Below, in pieces: positions 36,392-47,382 of a stretch of DNA of 64,000 nt (positions are counted from its first letter, which is position 1; each line of letters starts with the position of its first letter). The stretch lies in NCBI GenBank assembly GCA_035236585.1, contig CP141134.1:21692414-21756413 (forward strand), given 5' to 3'. This DNA comes from Warburgia ugandensis. Lineage: Eukaryota; Streptophyta; Magnoliopsida; Canellales; Canellaceae. Made by a program: the position numbers and the translations under genes. The notes beneath the pieces were generated by a model that ran no database searches, was not told the origin of the DNA, and was given only the letters and a program-made list of their open reading frames with translations.

Positions 36392-36417
36392 CTCTGTTAA
36401 AAGTAGTAACTTCCGAA

Positions 36418-36483
36418 TTATGGAATGCAGAAAAGAGCAGTCTGCAGCTCAAAAGGTCTCAGACTTTCAACTGACAACCTCAT
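36418..36483 (-). promoter_or_regulatory. Upstream ORF in the CORYNE leader (21 codons)
   Basis: An ATG at 36483 opens a 21-codon frame that ends in TAA at 36420-36418, only 26 bases before the chosen CORYNE start. The peptide begins MRLSVESLRPFELQ. If this stretch is in the mature mRNA the uORF would lie where it can reduce main-frame translation. Whether it is transcribed, or conserved in other species, cannot be seen here. A TGTAG at about 36528 could be a 3' splice site of a leader intron. Confidence 0.4.
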
Positions 36484-38000
36484 CTTCTTAAGCCTGTCCA
36501 GCTAAAATTAGTGCTTTCTGCTTCCCTACAATAGATAACAGCTCAAAAGTCTTTCCATAAATGTTACCCCAAAACAAGTTGGATCAAGAATCATGTACTC
36601 TTTCACTAAGTAGCGTTTCCAAAGGAATCAGAATCTTTAACTGAAGCTACAGAACAAAGAAAGCCAACATTACCACTAAAAAGTTTCAACTAGTAATCAT
36701 ATTTCAGCCTCATTGTGAAACCCCATACCTCAAGTTAGGGTTTTCAGTGAAACAAAGACTCCAGAACTGAACCACTGGAAATAACAAAGGGGAACATTTT
36801 TTCAGATTAACGTAGAGTTTTTCCTTCTATTCTTTACTAGCTCTTTGATGGAAGAGTAAAAAGACGACTACACTGAAATGCAGCAATCAAATATCACAAG
36901 AATGTACCGAGAGTCCTCACAAGAAACAAAAAAGGGAAGAAAAATAAAAAAACCGCGAATAGATGCTGGATTTCTGAACCTTTTAAGCTGCAACCACCAC
37001 CCCAAGGGAAACCCAAATGTTTCAAAGACAAATAACAGAAACTCAGAACTTGTTTCACTTTCCAGTCCTCCCCATCTGAAACTCCATAAAATCCAAACCA
37101 AAATCATAGTTTCTCACATCAAAAAGACCCCAAATCACAAACCCATTACTTATTTGGAACACTCACTAAACCCATTGGGAAGAACTCTCAAAAGCTCAAA
37201 ATTCCAATCATAGCAGTCACTTTTCTCACCATCTTTACCACGAGCTTTCATAAACCAAAATCCAAGAAGACAACGTTCATCTTCCACCCCTTTTCAGTTA
37301 AAAAGGAAAAAAAAGGAAATCAGTAAATTTCTCCTTTAGAAAAAAAAGAAAAAGAAAACGAAAATCTTCTGATGTAGATAGAGAAAATCACAGGCTTTCT
37401 CTCTCTCTTCTGGATTTTCTCTTCCATTGCCCGCTCTTTCTCCGGGCCGCGGTCTGGGGCCAATGCCATGGCAAGAGGGTGCAGACGCTGTTTTGTCGAG
37501 ATCCCGAGGGCGGAAAGCAAAACGTCCGGCAGTTTCAAGCCAAGAGACATCAGCCATCGGAACAGAAGCGTACAATGTAAACCGTTGGATGGGAATCCAT
37601 GAAGGATTTGTTGCAGTCGAAGCGCGGTTTTTAATTATTGGTTTATCGCCGCAGTGTTTAAGAGAATAAAACTTTTTTTATTTTAAAAGTATTAATCTTT
37701 CAGCCGAAGGAACGAAAGGAGTTGAAATTTCGAATATTCTAAAGAAAAGGTTTACTTTTCTTTTTATCTTTTTTTCTGAGAGGAGTGAATCCGCCCGGGG
37801 TCTTTTCAGCTGGATGAAGCTTTCTAGGCACCAATGGACATGCGCGCGTCCGAGATGTGTTTCCCACAAGTGTTATCCATTCTCCGCTCCAAGGGTTAAG
37901 ATAGAAGGAGCAGATGACTACCGGTTCTGATAAAAATTAAAAAGAAAACATCTGGGACGACGGGCACACAGCGCGACATCATTATGAATTTTGGTACAGA
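36484..38000 (-). promoter_or_regulatory. Presumed 5' leader and promoter region of CORYNE
   Basis: This stretch has no coding frame I trust. A possible leader intron runs from GAG|GTATGG near 36729 to CTATTGTAG near 36528 (minus strand). A GC-rich block at about 37430-37570, unlike the AT-rich surroundings, and a GA-rich purine tract on the minus strand near 37390-37410 are typical of plant transcription starts. I could not fix a TATA box. The boundary of the promoter at 38000 is arbitrary. Confidence 0.35.
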
Positions 38001-38228
38001 AAGGGTGCAATGGAAACCCAAGACAGCCCCGGCATTAATGTACATGCTACTTAGTCTTGCTCTAACTTTCCTTTTCCTTTTATATTTTTTGTTCTTTTAG
38101 AACATTTCCTTTTCTTTTTTTTACGTTTTTTCACTCTTACTTGATTTTAAGAGCCTGTTCTATTAGTCGGCATATCATCTTTTTGTTAGTTTGGTTTTTT
38201 TAGTTGGCAAAACGAAGAAATGGGAATA
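38001..38228. other. Intergenic DNA, nothing recognised
   Basis: T-rich sequence with no coding frame and no repeat end that I can support. A weak similarity between GAGCCTGTTCTATTAG near 38151 and common MITE ends was not followed by a matching far end. Confidence 0.3.
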
Positions 38229-38610
38229 CTCTGCATAGCATACATACAAGGCCATTGTGTCCCCACTTTACCATGATGACCCTACTTTTTGATTAATAAC
38301 GCATGTTCATTTGATTTCTCTTATTGATGACTACTAATCTCAAAACAATATTAGTTGGTTGAGTCTTGTAAGTGAGAAGGGTGCTTTCAGTTATACAAAC
38401 ATGATGGTGATAAAAACTGTTAAAAGAACAGCTGAAAATGAATGAGTTGAAATCACAAATTTTAAATCAGCCAATTCTTGTGATATTTATGATATAAGAT
38501 TTTGGTAATTAGAGAAATCAAATGGAAAGTCCCCATCAACCGAAGGAGGAGCCCACCATGGTAAAGTGAGGGTGCTGCGCTCTTGCTAGTTTGCTATGCA
38601 CAAGACTCAA
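38229..38610. mobile_element. MITE-like element with terminal inverted repeats of about 90 bp
   Basis: CTGCATAGCA...CCCCACTTTACCATGATG...TTCATTTGATTTCTCT at 38231-38322 is matched inverted by AGAGAAATCAAATGGAA...CACCATGGTAAAGTGAGG...TTTGCTATGCACAAG at 38512-38608. The middle, about 190 bases, has no coding capacity. Inverted similarity may extend a little beyond both ends; I found no target duplication. A small non-autonomous DNA transposon is likely; superfamily unknown. Confidence 0.6.
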
Positions 38611-39335
38611 AAGTATTTCTCGACAAACATAACATATGTAAGTGGCTAGCATTTGTTTTAGAGAAATAAGAGAAACAAAGAAAACACATATAGATGTCTC
38701 TTTTCTAGCTGATGTGTTTCTTTTCTAAGCCAAAACAAACGAAACACATATTAGTGGAAACACAAGTTTGTTTCTAAATAGAAATGATATTCTCACATCC
38801 TGTACGAACATTTTCCTTTTTAAGAGAAGTGCAATATACACCCCTGAACTACCAGCTTAAAGCACTATGACTTAAACTACTTATTCGACAATTTAGTCCC
38901 CAAAATGTTGGAACATTTTGCGCTATTAGTCTTGTGTCAACTTTCCACTAGAGGACATCATATATAGGCCCCACCACCTATATTGTAATTTTTTTTCTTT
39001 TTGACTTTTCCTAAAGAAAGAAAGCAATTATGTTTGAATAATATAGTTATTTTTTTATTATGAAACTGCCACTGGGTAATATCATGGATGTAAAACAAAA
39101 AAAGAAAGAAGAAGAAGAGCAAACCTAAAGTTATATGAAGTTTTACCCCCATCTTCCCTGTGCTAGTTTTCCTTTCGATGATATTGTCACTAGTTTCTAG
39201 AATCAAGTAGCACGAAATAATGAATGTTGTGGATTCCCTATCCATGCATTCAAGATCCAAAGAGGCTAGTGTTGTGTGTTGATACAAATCTTTGTGGGTT
39301 TAGATCTTCTATGAATATCATATAGCAGTAGGCCT
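38611..39335. other. Intergenic DNA, possible repeat scrap at 38825-38960
   Basis: The stretch GTGCAATATACACCCCTGAACTACC and the following lines read like a family of short repeats common in plant intergenic DNA (a sentence-like GTGCAATATACCCC...TGAACTA block). That is recollection of style only. Nothing else is recognised. Confidence 0.3.
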
Positions 39336-41018
39336 TGTTGAGTATTTAATTTTGGATAAAATACCCCTGATATAGAATATAATTAGATCATCCAATCACT
39401 TAATTTTGTAATTTTTAGCTTCAATATTAATTTTAACTCTAATTAATCATCCAATCATTGATTTATAAAATTTAATAGTTAGATTATCATTAGGAGCTAA
39501 TCAAATGATTAAAGTATGATCAAAATGAATTTAATTGAGTTTTGTATGATGTAGATCAATCAGATTGGGCATTGAATGGCTTGGATCACATCAATGGGCT
39601 AGATCACCATCAAGGAACAAAAGGCCACCTGGGCCTGTTAATACAAGATGGAGATGCCTAAGAAAATAAGAAAGAAATCCTATCAATCTTTAGCATAATT
39701 CATGGGAGGAAAGATTAAAGGCTTGGATATTTGCTTTCCAAGAATAAGAAGAAGAAAACATGAAAGAGGAAGGTGAAGACAAGTTTCAAAGGAAATAAGA
39801 ACCCGTAAAGGAAATGCATGAAAAACTTAAGTGGAATCCTAAAACAAGAAAAGAAAAAAAAAAAAAAAAATCAAATTTAGAAATACAGGTGAGTTTAAAA
39901 TCAAAAGATAGAGGTCACAGAAAGGAGAACCACTGTTAGAAGACCACCGTAGAAGAGAGATGGAGCTTCACCATAGCAAGGGAGTCTCTTAACCATAGGT
40001 GGAAGAACTATAGGAGAAAGGACTGAACCCATCTTTTTTCCAACCTCTCTTTCACTATTTTCCCATTATTTTGCCTGTTACACCGTCATATTTTCCTTAT
40101 TTCTACATGAGTTTTGATCTTAAATTCTCATTGTTTTTCACTTGATTTCTCTTCGAATTATAAGCTTTCTTCTCTTAGGCAAACCCCAAATCTTCCTCTT
40201 TCCCTTTTTTATTTTTTTCCATGTGTGCATCATCTTCTTTCTCTCGTTGGGTTTCTTTCTTTGTTCAGTTAAAACAAATAAATAAATAAAAATTTATTTT
40301 TGCCCTTAGTCCTTCCTTAATTCTAACTAAGTCCCAATTTTGTCTTTTTCCCTATTTTGTCATATTATTATCTCTATTTTTGCTTTGTTCTCGACTTAGT
40401 CCGAGGAATCAGTTAATCCAAATCCTATTTGATTAAAGCCTAATAGAATTGACTATTTAGCTTTAACCAATAGGATAACTTTATTTCCTAATTTTTATCT
40501 CATCAAATTTCCAATCGATTCTTAGATCTTCACCTTAGGACAATTTATAGCTGATCCCTCAATCTTGATCTTCAATTTCTCATAAAAAAATTTGATGTTA
40601 GCCATTCAAATCCAAATTTCTTTCCTTAGTCTAGATTATCAAATATTTGAGAGATCCATTCAATCCAATCATTGAGTCCTTAGTCAAAGATATGAGTGAG
40701 AGATTGATGAAGGTCGATTAACTATGATGTTGCCAGAATTGGAGAATTTTACTATGGTCAAGCTAGGAAAGTCGATTTTAATTGATATTTTGCTTAATTT
40801 TTTGTTTTTTGAATTCAAAATTTTGTATTTTTTATTATTAATTCAATAGATTTGAGTTTCTTGTTCATTGTTATTCAATTTCTATATTTTTTGTTAATTT
40901 GTGACAAATTAAGTTTTATTTAAACTCCATTCTTTTTAAGTTGAGTCTCCATGGAATAAACTCATACTTGCACAAGATATACTACAAGAGCCTGTGCACT
41001 TGTGGAAAACAATCAACA
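39336..41018 (+). mobile_element. Solo LTR, family LTR2 (1683 bp)
   Basis: It starts TGTTGAGTATTTAATTTTGG and ends GGAAAACAATCAACA, giving TGTTGA/TCAACA inverted tips. The family end block (ACTTGCACAAGATATACTACAAGAGCCTGTGCACTTGTGG) precedes the tip. Neither primer site nor polypurine tract flanks it. The five bases on each side are GGCCT and TACCT, an imperfect duplication at best, which suggests age. It is the only LTR2 copy with both ends visible and is a useful reference. Confidence 0.75.
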
Positions 41019-42400
41019 TACCTTTGGTCTTCAGATAGGCTTCTTCTACTTTTAAATTGGTATTTGTTAATGGATTTGGATTTTCAAAAGTAAAAAAAGT
41101 ATGGTTTTTGTTTTTGGATGATGTGGATGCACACTATTTTGGCTTGAAAAATTACCCCATTAGGTATTAAAATTGGGAAAACTTTTCTTTTGCTCATTTT
41201 GATGTCGGTTTAGTTCTTCCATCAATTTATTTAGTAAGTTTTTTATTTTGATTTTTGTACATCAAAATTTTCTTTTTTCACTATTTGTGTGCTCATATGT
41301 TGTTTGTAATAACCCTTTTTACATGTTAAAAAATGTCATGATGTTATTGATTGTCTTTTTCACATCTTAAGGACTTTTGTAATGTTTCCCTCTTGTTTAC
41401 CAAATTAGCAATTTATGTGAATGCATTCATGTGGCAAGGGATTCTCTTCAATGCTTCTTGGCAATGTGTCATTGACAAATCTGCATTAATGTCTAAACAA
41501 AGTTCAAAGAGACATATATGGGCAAAACTTCTATAAGTTGTGGCAAATCATATCTCTATCTATAAACTTTGGCATAAACATTGCAGTAAACTTCAATGTC
41601 ATGACAAAAACAGTGTGAGGACTTCACTATATGACAACAATAGTTTCAATACTTCACTATGACACACCAATAGCTTGTGGACTTAACTATCATGCAAGTT
41701 AGATGGAGTAAAGTGATAGAAAGTGCTATAGTCTACATGATGTATGTCTATTTTACATTGAATTTGGCCATGTCACTTGGCAAGCTTTTGAATGTCATAC
41801 ATGTTACAAGGACTAAATTGACAGATAATGCATTTTAGGATAGACTTTTAGGTTCCTCTAACATGTAAGGCTATTGTTCAATTTGAGCAAGTTAGTTGGG
41901 AATCTTTTATGTGTTTCTAGGGAAAAGCATATGCAATGTGTACTTAGGCCTAATTGTGTCCTTTTGGCATTAATATATGCAGGTATAGATAACAATATAA
42001 TGGTTATGATCTTCTATGGTAGGATTTTTTTCACGTACATCCTCATTGACATATGTTGGATGTGGGAGCATTCATAAGTAAGATCTAGATCCTAAACTTT
42101 TGTTATCAATTGACAATATGCCAATTATAGAAGAAGAAGGTATAAAAATATTTAGGATTTTGTTCCAAGTACTTTGGGGAAGAAATGGAGGCTAGGGGAA
42201 AATGGATTATGAAAAATATCTTCTAAAGGACGTCATAGGGATTTCTAAATGTAGGGCATTGGTGGTATGCATGGTATTTCCTATCAATGTAGTTGAGCTT
42301 ATTATAGAGGACCCACATTTGGCATTGCCTCCTTCGTTGGAAGATGAGCAAGACCATGCTGAGGGAGGTCAGAAAAATGTTGAGGGAAAGGAGGAAGCAT
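41019..42400. other. Unassigned DNA between two solo LTRs
   Basis: No gene or element family is recognised. A 68-codon frame at 42202-42408 runs into the LTR at 42401 and has no recognised similarity. A short tandem repeat lies at 41590-41700. Confidence 0.3.
41590..41700. repeat. Degenerate tandem repeat, period 30-31 bp, about 3.5 units
   Basis: The unit start ACTTCA or ACTTMACTAT recurs at 41590, 41621, 41651 and 41681, with AACAATAG, CACCAATAG and similar cores. Units differ at several positions. Confidence 0.7.
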
Positions 42401-45400
42401 TGTGGTGACCCAGGTTTTAAAATCACCAATTTCTTAAAAGTTTTTTCAAAGGTAGAACATCCTTATTTTTTTAAAGCACTTTAGTAAAATCAAACATCGT
42501 AAATCTTATTTCTCAAAAAAATTGTTTTCCACAAACCTCGAGTGCTTTTCTGTTCAAATACATGCCTTTTTCAAAAACAAGCCCATGTTTTAGCCGTATA
42601 AGTTTAATCACAATCTGAAATAACAAAATTGCCTCGATAAATTAATCACAATAATATTACTAATGTATTATTCATCAAGAGAAATCAATGTTTCAGCATA
42701 GTGTGACTTATTACATGAATAGTTACATGCTACGAAGAAAATATCTCTAGAAGAGGTAGCATGCTCACATTATCTTCTTTAGTGTAGCCTAGGTCCTCCT
42801 CTCCTTGCTTCATTATGCTTTTCATGATAGATTTGCATTTTTTGTTTATGTTTGAGTATATTTCCTATCTAGTAGATAAACCCAAACTACAAACTCAATC
42901 ATAGCATCTAGCATGTACATGCTTTAAAAATCACTTGTCAATGTAATAAATTTCACAACTATCTTACCTTGGTCGTTCCATGTTGTGCAATTATAGGCAT
43001 TCACAAGCAATCATATATCATCAATTCACGTAAACGATTAATAACATTTCATAAGTCATGTAAATTTCAATGATCAAAATCTTAAAATAATTACATCTAT
43101 AAAATCACCATATCGACACTCTTGCCCAACAAATATCTTGTGCCTTTTGGCACCTTGGCAAATATATATTGCTAATTGGTCATGGGTACTCATCTAAGGA
43201 CAATCTTAGGTTCATCTTTTATAGAACCATAGTCAGACTCCCGAGGAACCAAAACAGAAAACTCATTGGATCCCTATACTCATGACCAAATCACTTGTGT
43301 ATGTCCTCTAATACCCTAGAAAGACTACTCACCATTTCCTCATAGAGCTACACGGATATATCTCGAATGGGTGTCGTGATCACCTTCAATGGTTGTTCCT
43401 ATCACAATAGTTAAGAAAAATCAATGCCACTTTAGGTTTTTGATACTATTCCACCCTCAGTGGTTAGGACTAGGAGGTCAACCCATACAATAATTCCTTA
43501 GCATAAAGCCTACTAAGCACATTAGCATGCCCAAAATACATACAGTGGTATCATCATATCATATTTCTCATCTAAAAATCATATCAAATATTATTTGCAA
43601 ATCATTTCCTTTCACAAATCTAAATCTTGTCATTTTGGTTGGCATATCAAAAGTTTTCGAAAACATATTTGGAAAAATATCACATTTTAGAGATTTTCAA
43701 AACTATATTTAGCAAGTATTTAACATACTAAAATCTTCATTTTCAAATATAAAAATCTTAGCCAAAAAAACCACATATATTATGAATCTAAAATTTTCAC
43801 GAATTTTGAAAATCATAGGCAAAACCAATTCTTTTCAATAATATGTTAAGCATGTAAAATCTCATTTTTCAAATGATCTTTTGAAAATACTAAAACATCA
43901 ATTTTAGTAGGTTATACAACTCCTAAAACAACTTTTAAGGTAGATTTGTTAGAAATTATGCAGGATATTTGAAACCTCTCATGGCCAAATTCCAAGCCAA
44001 CCAGTTGATGAATACATCAAATTAGATGCTAACATAGAGAACATCAATAGCAAATTAAATCTTGACATTTACTAACCAAAACTTAGTTTGCTAAGATCAT
44101 ACAAGCATGTTCTTCATGTGTACAAAAATACTAAAAAGAATAATCAAATTTTCGTCATTTAGTGGATTATAACCATGTGCACGACATCCATTATGAAAAT
44201 GAAACTATGCGTGCTGTATTATCTCAACATTTAACTACTTGGCAATCATCAAAAGCTTACTATAGAGCACAACTCTTTTAGAACTCAACTATCAAACACG
44301 TTGAGTTATACATAAGGATCATGTCATTAACAATTCATCTTACCCATCCACTTGTCTTTATAGTTTCAAATGTCATTTTATCACATAATATATATCTCAT
44401 GCAAAACCATGCATTTTTAAATCTCTTCTCAAAACATGAATTGATGCATTTTAAGAATCATCTTTTCTTTCAAACCAGACAAATACATGTAATAGAGTAA
44501 GCAATATCATTTTCCTTTTCAAGGTAAAAGTATGCATCATGGAGATAAAAGTGTACATGAACTCACATGCTTCATTTATAAGTATTTGCATTCTTTAAAA
44601 GTATAAATAACATAGCATTACAAAATACCAATGTAGAATGCATGACAATCAAACTTAGTATTGTTCAACTATTTAAAAATCATAGGTTTTTTAACAAATC
44701 TAATGACATGTTAAAAAAATCCATATGACAAATAATTGTTAAAACTACCTACCTTCTCGATGATTTTCACAAATTCCTCAAGCATTTCCCTTTACAAATT
44801 CCTCAAGCATTTTCCTTGGCTTCTGTAGTAAATTAAAAATAGAACTTTTATAGGTTGTATAGATCAGCACAAATGGTGTCCACACACACACACATTCAAA
44901 TTCAATCTATTCAGCATAAAATAACTTTTTAATTTTTGATCTATGCATCCGACGTTGATCTGATGGTTCACATTCGTCAAGTCATCGTGATGGGCAGCGG
45001 ATCATGAAATCTGTTGTTTGATCTAAATTTGGATAGCTTAATTATTATAGATCTGGTTTATTGGTCATGGATCAACACATTGATCCATCAATCATTCGAA
45101 TAGACCGATGGTCCACCCCCCCTATGCTTGGATGATGGTCAGATTTGAATTTTTTTTCCCTGACCTATTAGTTATAACCTATTCTAATATTCAGACATAG
45201 GCCATAGATGCTTGGGTCTAATCTTTGTAGCAAAAATCACTGATTAATTTAACTGATGAATGTCGAATAGTCCTAAATCCGTTCGTTCGTGCTAATCCGG
45301 CTTAGTTATGTTGAAAACTAATGGATTAATGTAAAATCTAACCTCTAAGTGAACCAATCCATATCCACTTAGTTTCTAAATGCAACTAATTACCATTGGA

Positions 45401-46636
45401 AACCTCGCGACGTGGGTTGATCTTGGTCCTGCATCACTGCCTTCTCTAAATCTCCTACGATTTTCATTGATGATTAAATCAGTTGATGGGTCTCGCTCGT
45501 CGCGTCGTGAGATTGCAATGAATGTCTCAGATCTTCAATCCAAGTTTTCCTTGTCATTGTGCGTCCCGATAGCTGGCAAACGGTTACAGTTGTCGGATTT
45601 TTGGTCGCCGATGATGGAACGGGAAGGTAGGAGCCAGCATCGGTAGAGGGCAGATGGTTGTGCAAAAGCCAGAGATTGCGTGATGGATTTCGGAGGGTTT
45701 TTTCAAGGTGGGTTACCGCTGGTGAGGAAAAGGAAGAGGGTAAAAAGATGGGAGGCGTGGGCGAGTAGGAGAAGAGAGAGACAGGGAGGAGGGAAAATAT
45801 GGTGCAGCTAACCTACATGGGTGCGTATCGGGTCAACTACGCCAGAGGGAGAAAGAGAGAGGGAGCAGGGAGGAGAAGGATTCGCGCATGGGTGGCCGGA
45901 GGTGTGCATGCAGTCGCCTGGTGCGCCGAAGAGGAAGACAGCGGGGGGGGCGGTGGTTTCCAAAGAAGAAGGATCTGGGGGGAAGAAAGGGTTTTGGAGT
46001 TTTTGATTGCTGGGAAATAGATTGCAGAAAGGGGGGTTTTGGCCATCGTTGATCAGAGAAAATCGAAGAGGAAGGGAAAGGTGGGTCTCTGCCTACAGAC
46101 GATCGCGTTCGCTAGCTGCCGTGCTGTTGCAGTGGCTGAGTCTAAGAGGGAGAGAGATCGCACAAGGAAATGACATGGGAGGAAGAAGGGGGTGACTCTT
46201 AACGCCGTTCGCTCCACCACTTCCATCAGCCTGATAGTGGAAATGGCCTGTGTAGCAGTCGGCATTAATTGCTCATGCTACTAGTGCGAAACCCGGGATA
46301 GGACGTTTTAGAGCCGTTGACGTGGGGGTGCGGTTATCACAAAATATTCCCTTTGTTTTTGGTACCCCTTGTTTTAAAATGTGTTGGGGCCCATTTACAA
46401 AATTATCTAAATGCCCCTCTATTTCAAAATCTCATAACTTCTTTATACAAAGTCTAATTTCAGCTTTCTTAATATCATAAAATTTCTTTTAGCATAATCC
46501 AATATTAAGGTTTCAATAATTTATTTAACTTCTATAAAAAGATCATTTCTTAGAACTCCAAAACTAAATATTCTATTTTCTTATTTTGTTGCAATAAAAA
46601 TAACACAATAAGATTTTTAAAATTAGGGTTATCACA
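42401..46636 (-). mobile_element. Solo LTR of a chromovirus (Tekay/Del type), minus strand, 4236 bp
   Basis: On the minus strand it starts TGTGATAACCCTAATTTT (46636 down) and ends AAACCTGGGTCACCACA (42401), like the start TGTAATAACCCC and end AAACCTAGGTTGCCACA of the plus-strand LTR at 47383. A GC-rich leader with frames up to 88 codons lies at about 45380-46330, the position of the leader in the related LTRs. I see no matching 5 bp duplication (AGCAT against TCATA), so it may be recombined between elements. Confidence 0.7.
44880..44894. repeat. Short (CA)n tract
   Basis: About seven CA units within the LTR. Confidence 0.8.
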
Positions 46637-47382
46637 TCATAATATGCAATTAATGCAATTGCAATTAAATGACCTTAAACTAACCTAACTAAGTGATGTA
46701 CTCTATTGTGGCCCTATACTTAACTAGCTAGTCTACTCTATCCTAACTCTAGCAATTAAATGAAGAAATTTCTCACTCCATTTTAGAATTTTATTGTAGT
46801 TAATGTACATTTTACATCCAGAAATGTATGGTGATAATAACATAAGAACATGAAAGACCAACATGATTCTTAATTTCTTGGGACCAACTTTAGATTAATG
46901 TTACCAATGATTGTCAAATTAAGGAATAATAATGCCCACATCAAATAGTATATAATATTGCTCCTCCTCCTTTACATTTTTATAATAGTTGGGGTTTAAG
47001 TTGGCTCTGTATTTTCCTAAATTGTTGTTCTTGTTCTTCTGAAGGTAGGGAACCATTGGAGTTTAACATCTTAGTATCTTCTAATGTGAAACCTAGAGTT
47101 GATTGATGTTCAGTCATAACATCAATGGACTATTCCTCCTATATGGCCATGACTGGGAAGGTTTCAAATGAACCTAAACATCTAATCTTATGAATGGTCA
47201 AATAAAGATTGTAGGTTCAAATTGGTTGCTTCTTCGCCACTAAATGGCTCAAATGGAATCTCAGAAGATGTAAGGATCCTACTTGGGATGTCCATTGAGA
47301 AGTGTCCATGAATGACTTAGTATCCATTAAAGCACTCTCATCAGTCATGGAGGTTCTATATTAGAATCAAACTTAAAATAAG
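46637..47382 (-). mobile_element. Probable internal sequence of the minus-strand fossil at 52512
   Basis: The solo LTR at 47383-52506 is flanked by a perfect duplication, so this stretch and 52512 onward were contiguous before its insertion. The right part carries a gag-like minus-strand sequence, so this part is probably further gag or pol linker, but I recognise no motif in it. Confidence 0.4.

Noticed and set aside
37320-37669. Frames of 76-80 codons on both strands upstream of CORYNE
   Set aside because: They overlap on opposite strands in a GC-rich block that is better explained as leader or promoter; no similarity recognised.
38001-38830. One large MITE with ends at 38151 and 38830
   Set aside because: The outer sequences share only AT-rich character; convincing inverted similarity is limited to 38229-38610.
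42202-42408. 68-codon plus-strand frame with an acidic tail
   Set aside because: It runs into an LTR end and has no recognised relative; a real exon cannot be ruled out but is not supported.
45380-46265. Cluster of frames of 60-88 codons
   Set aside because: They fall in the GC-rich leader of the minus-strand solo LTR, on both strands, with no domain.
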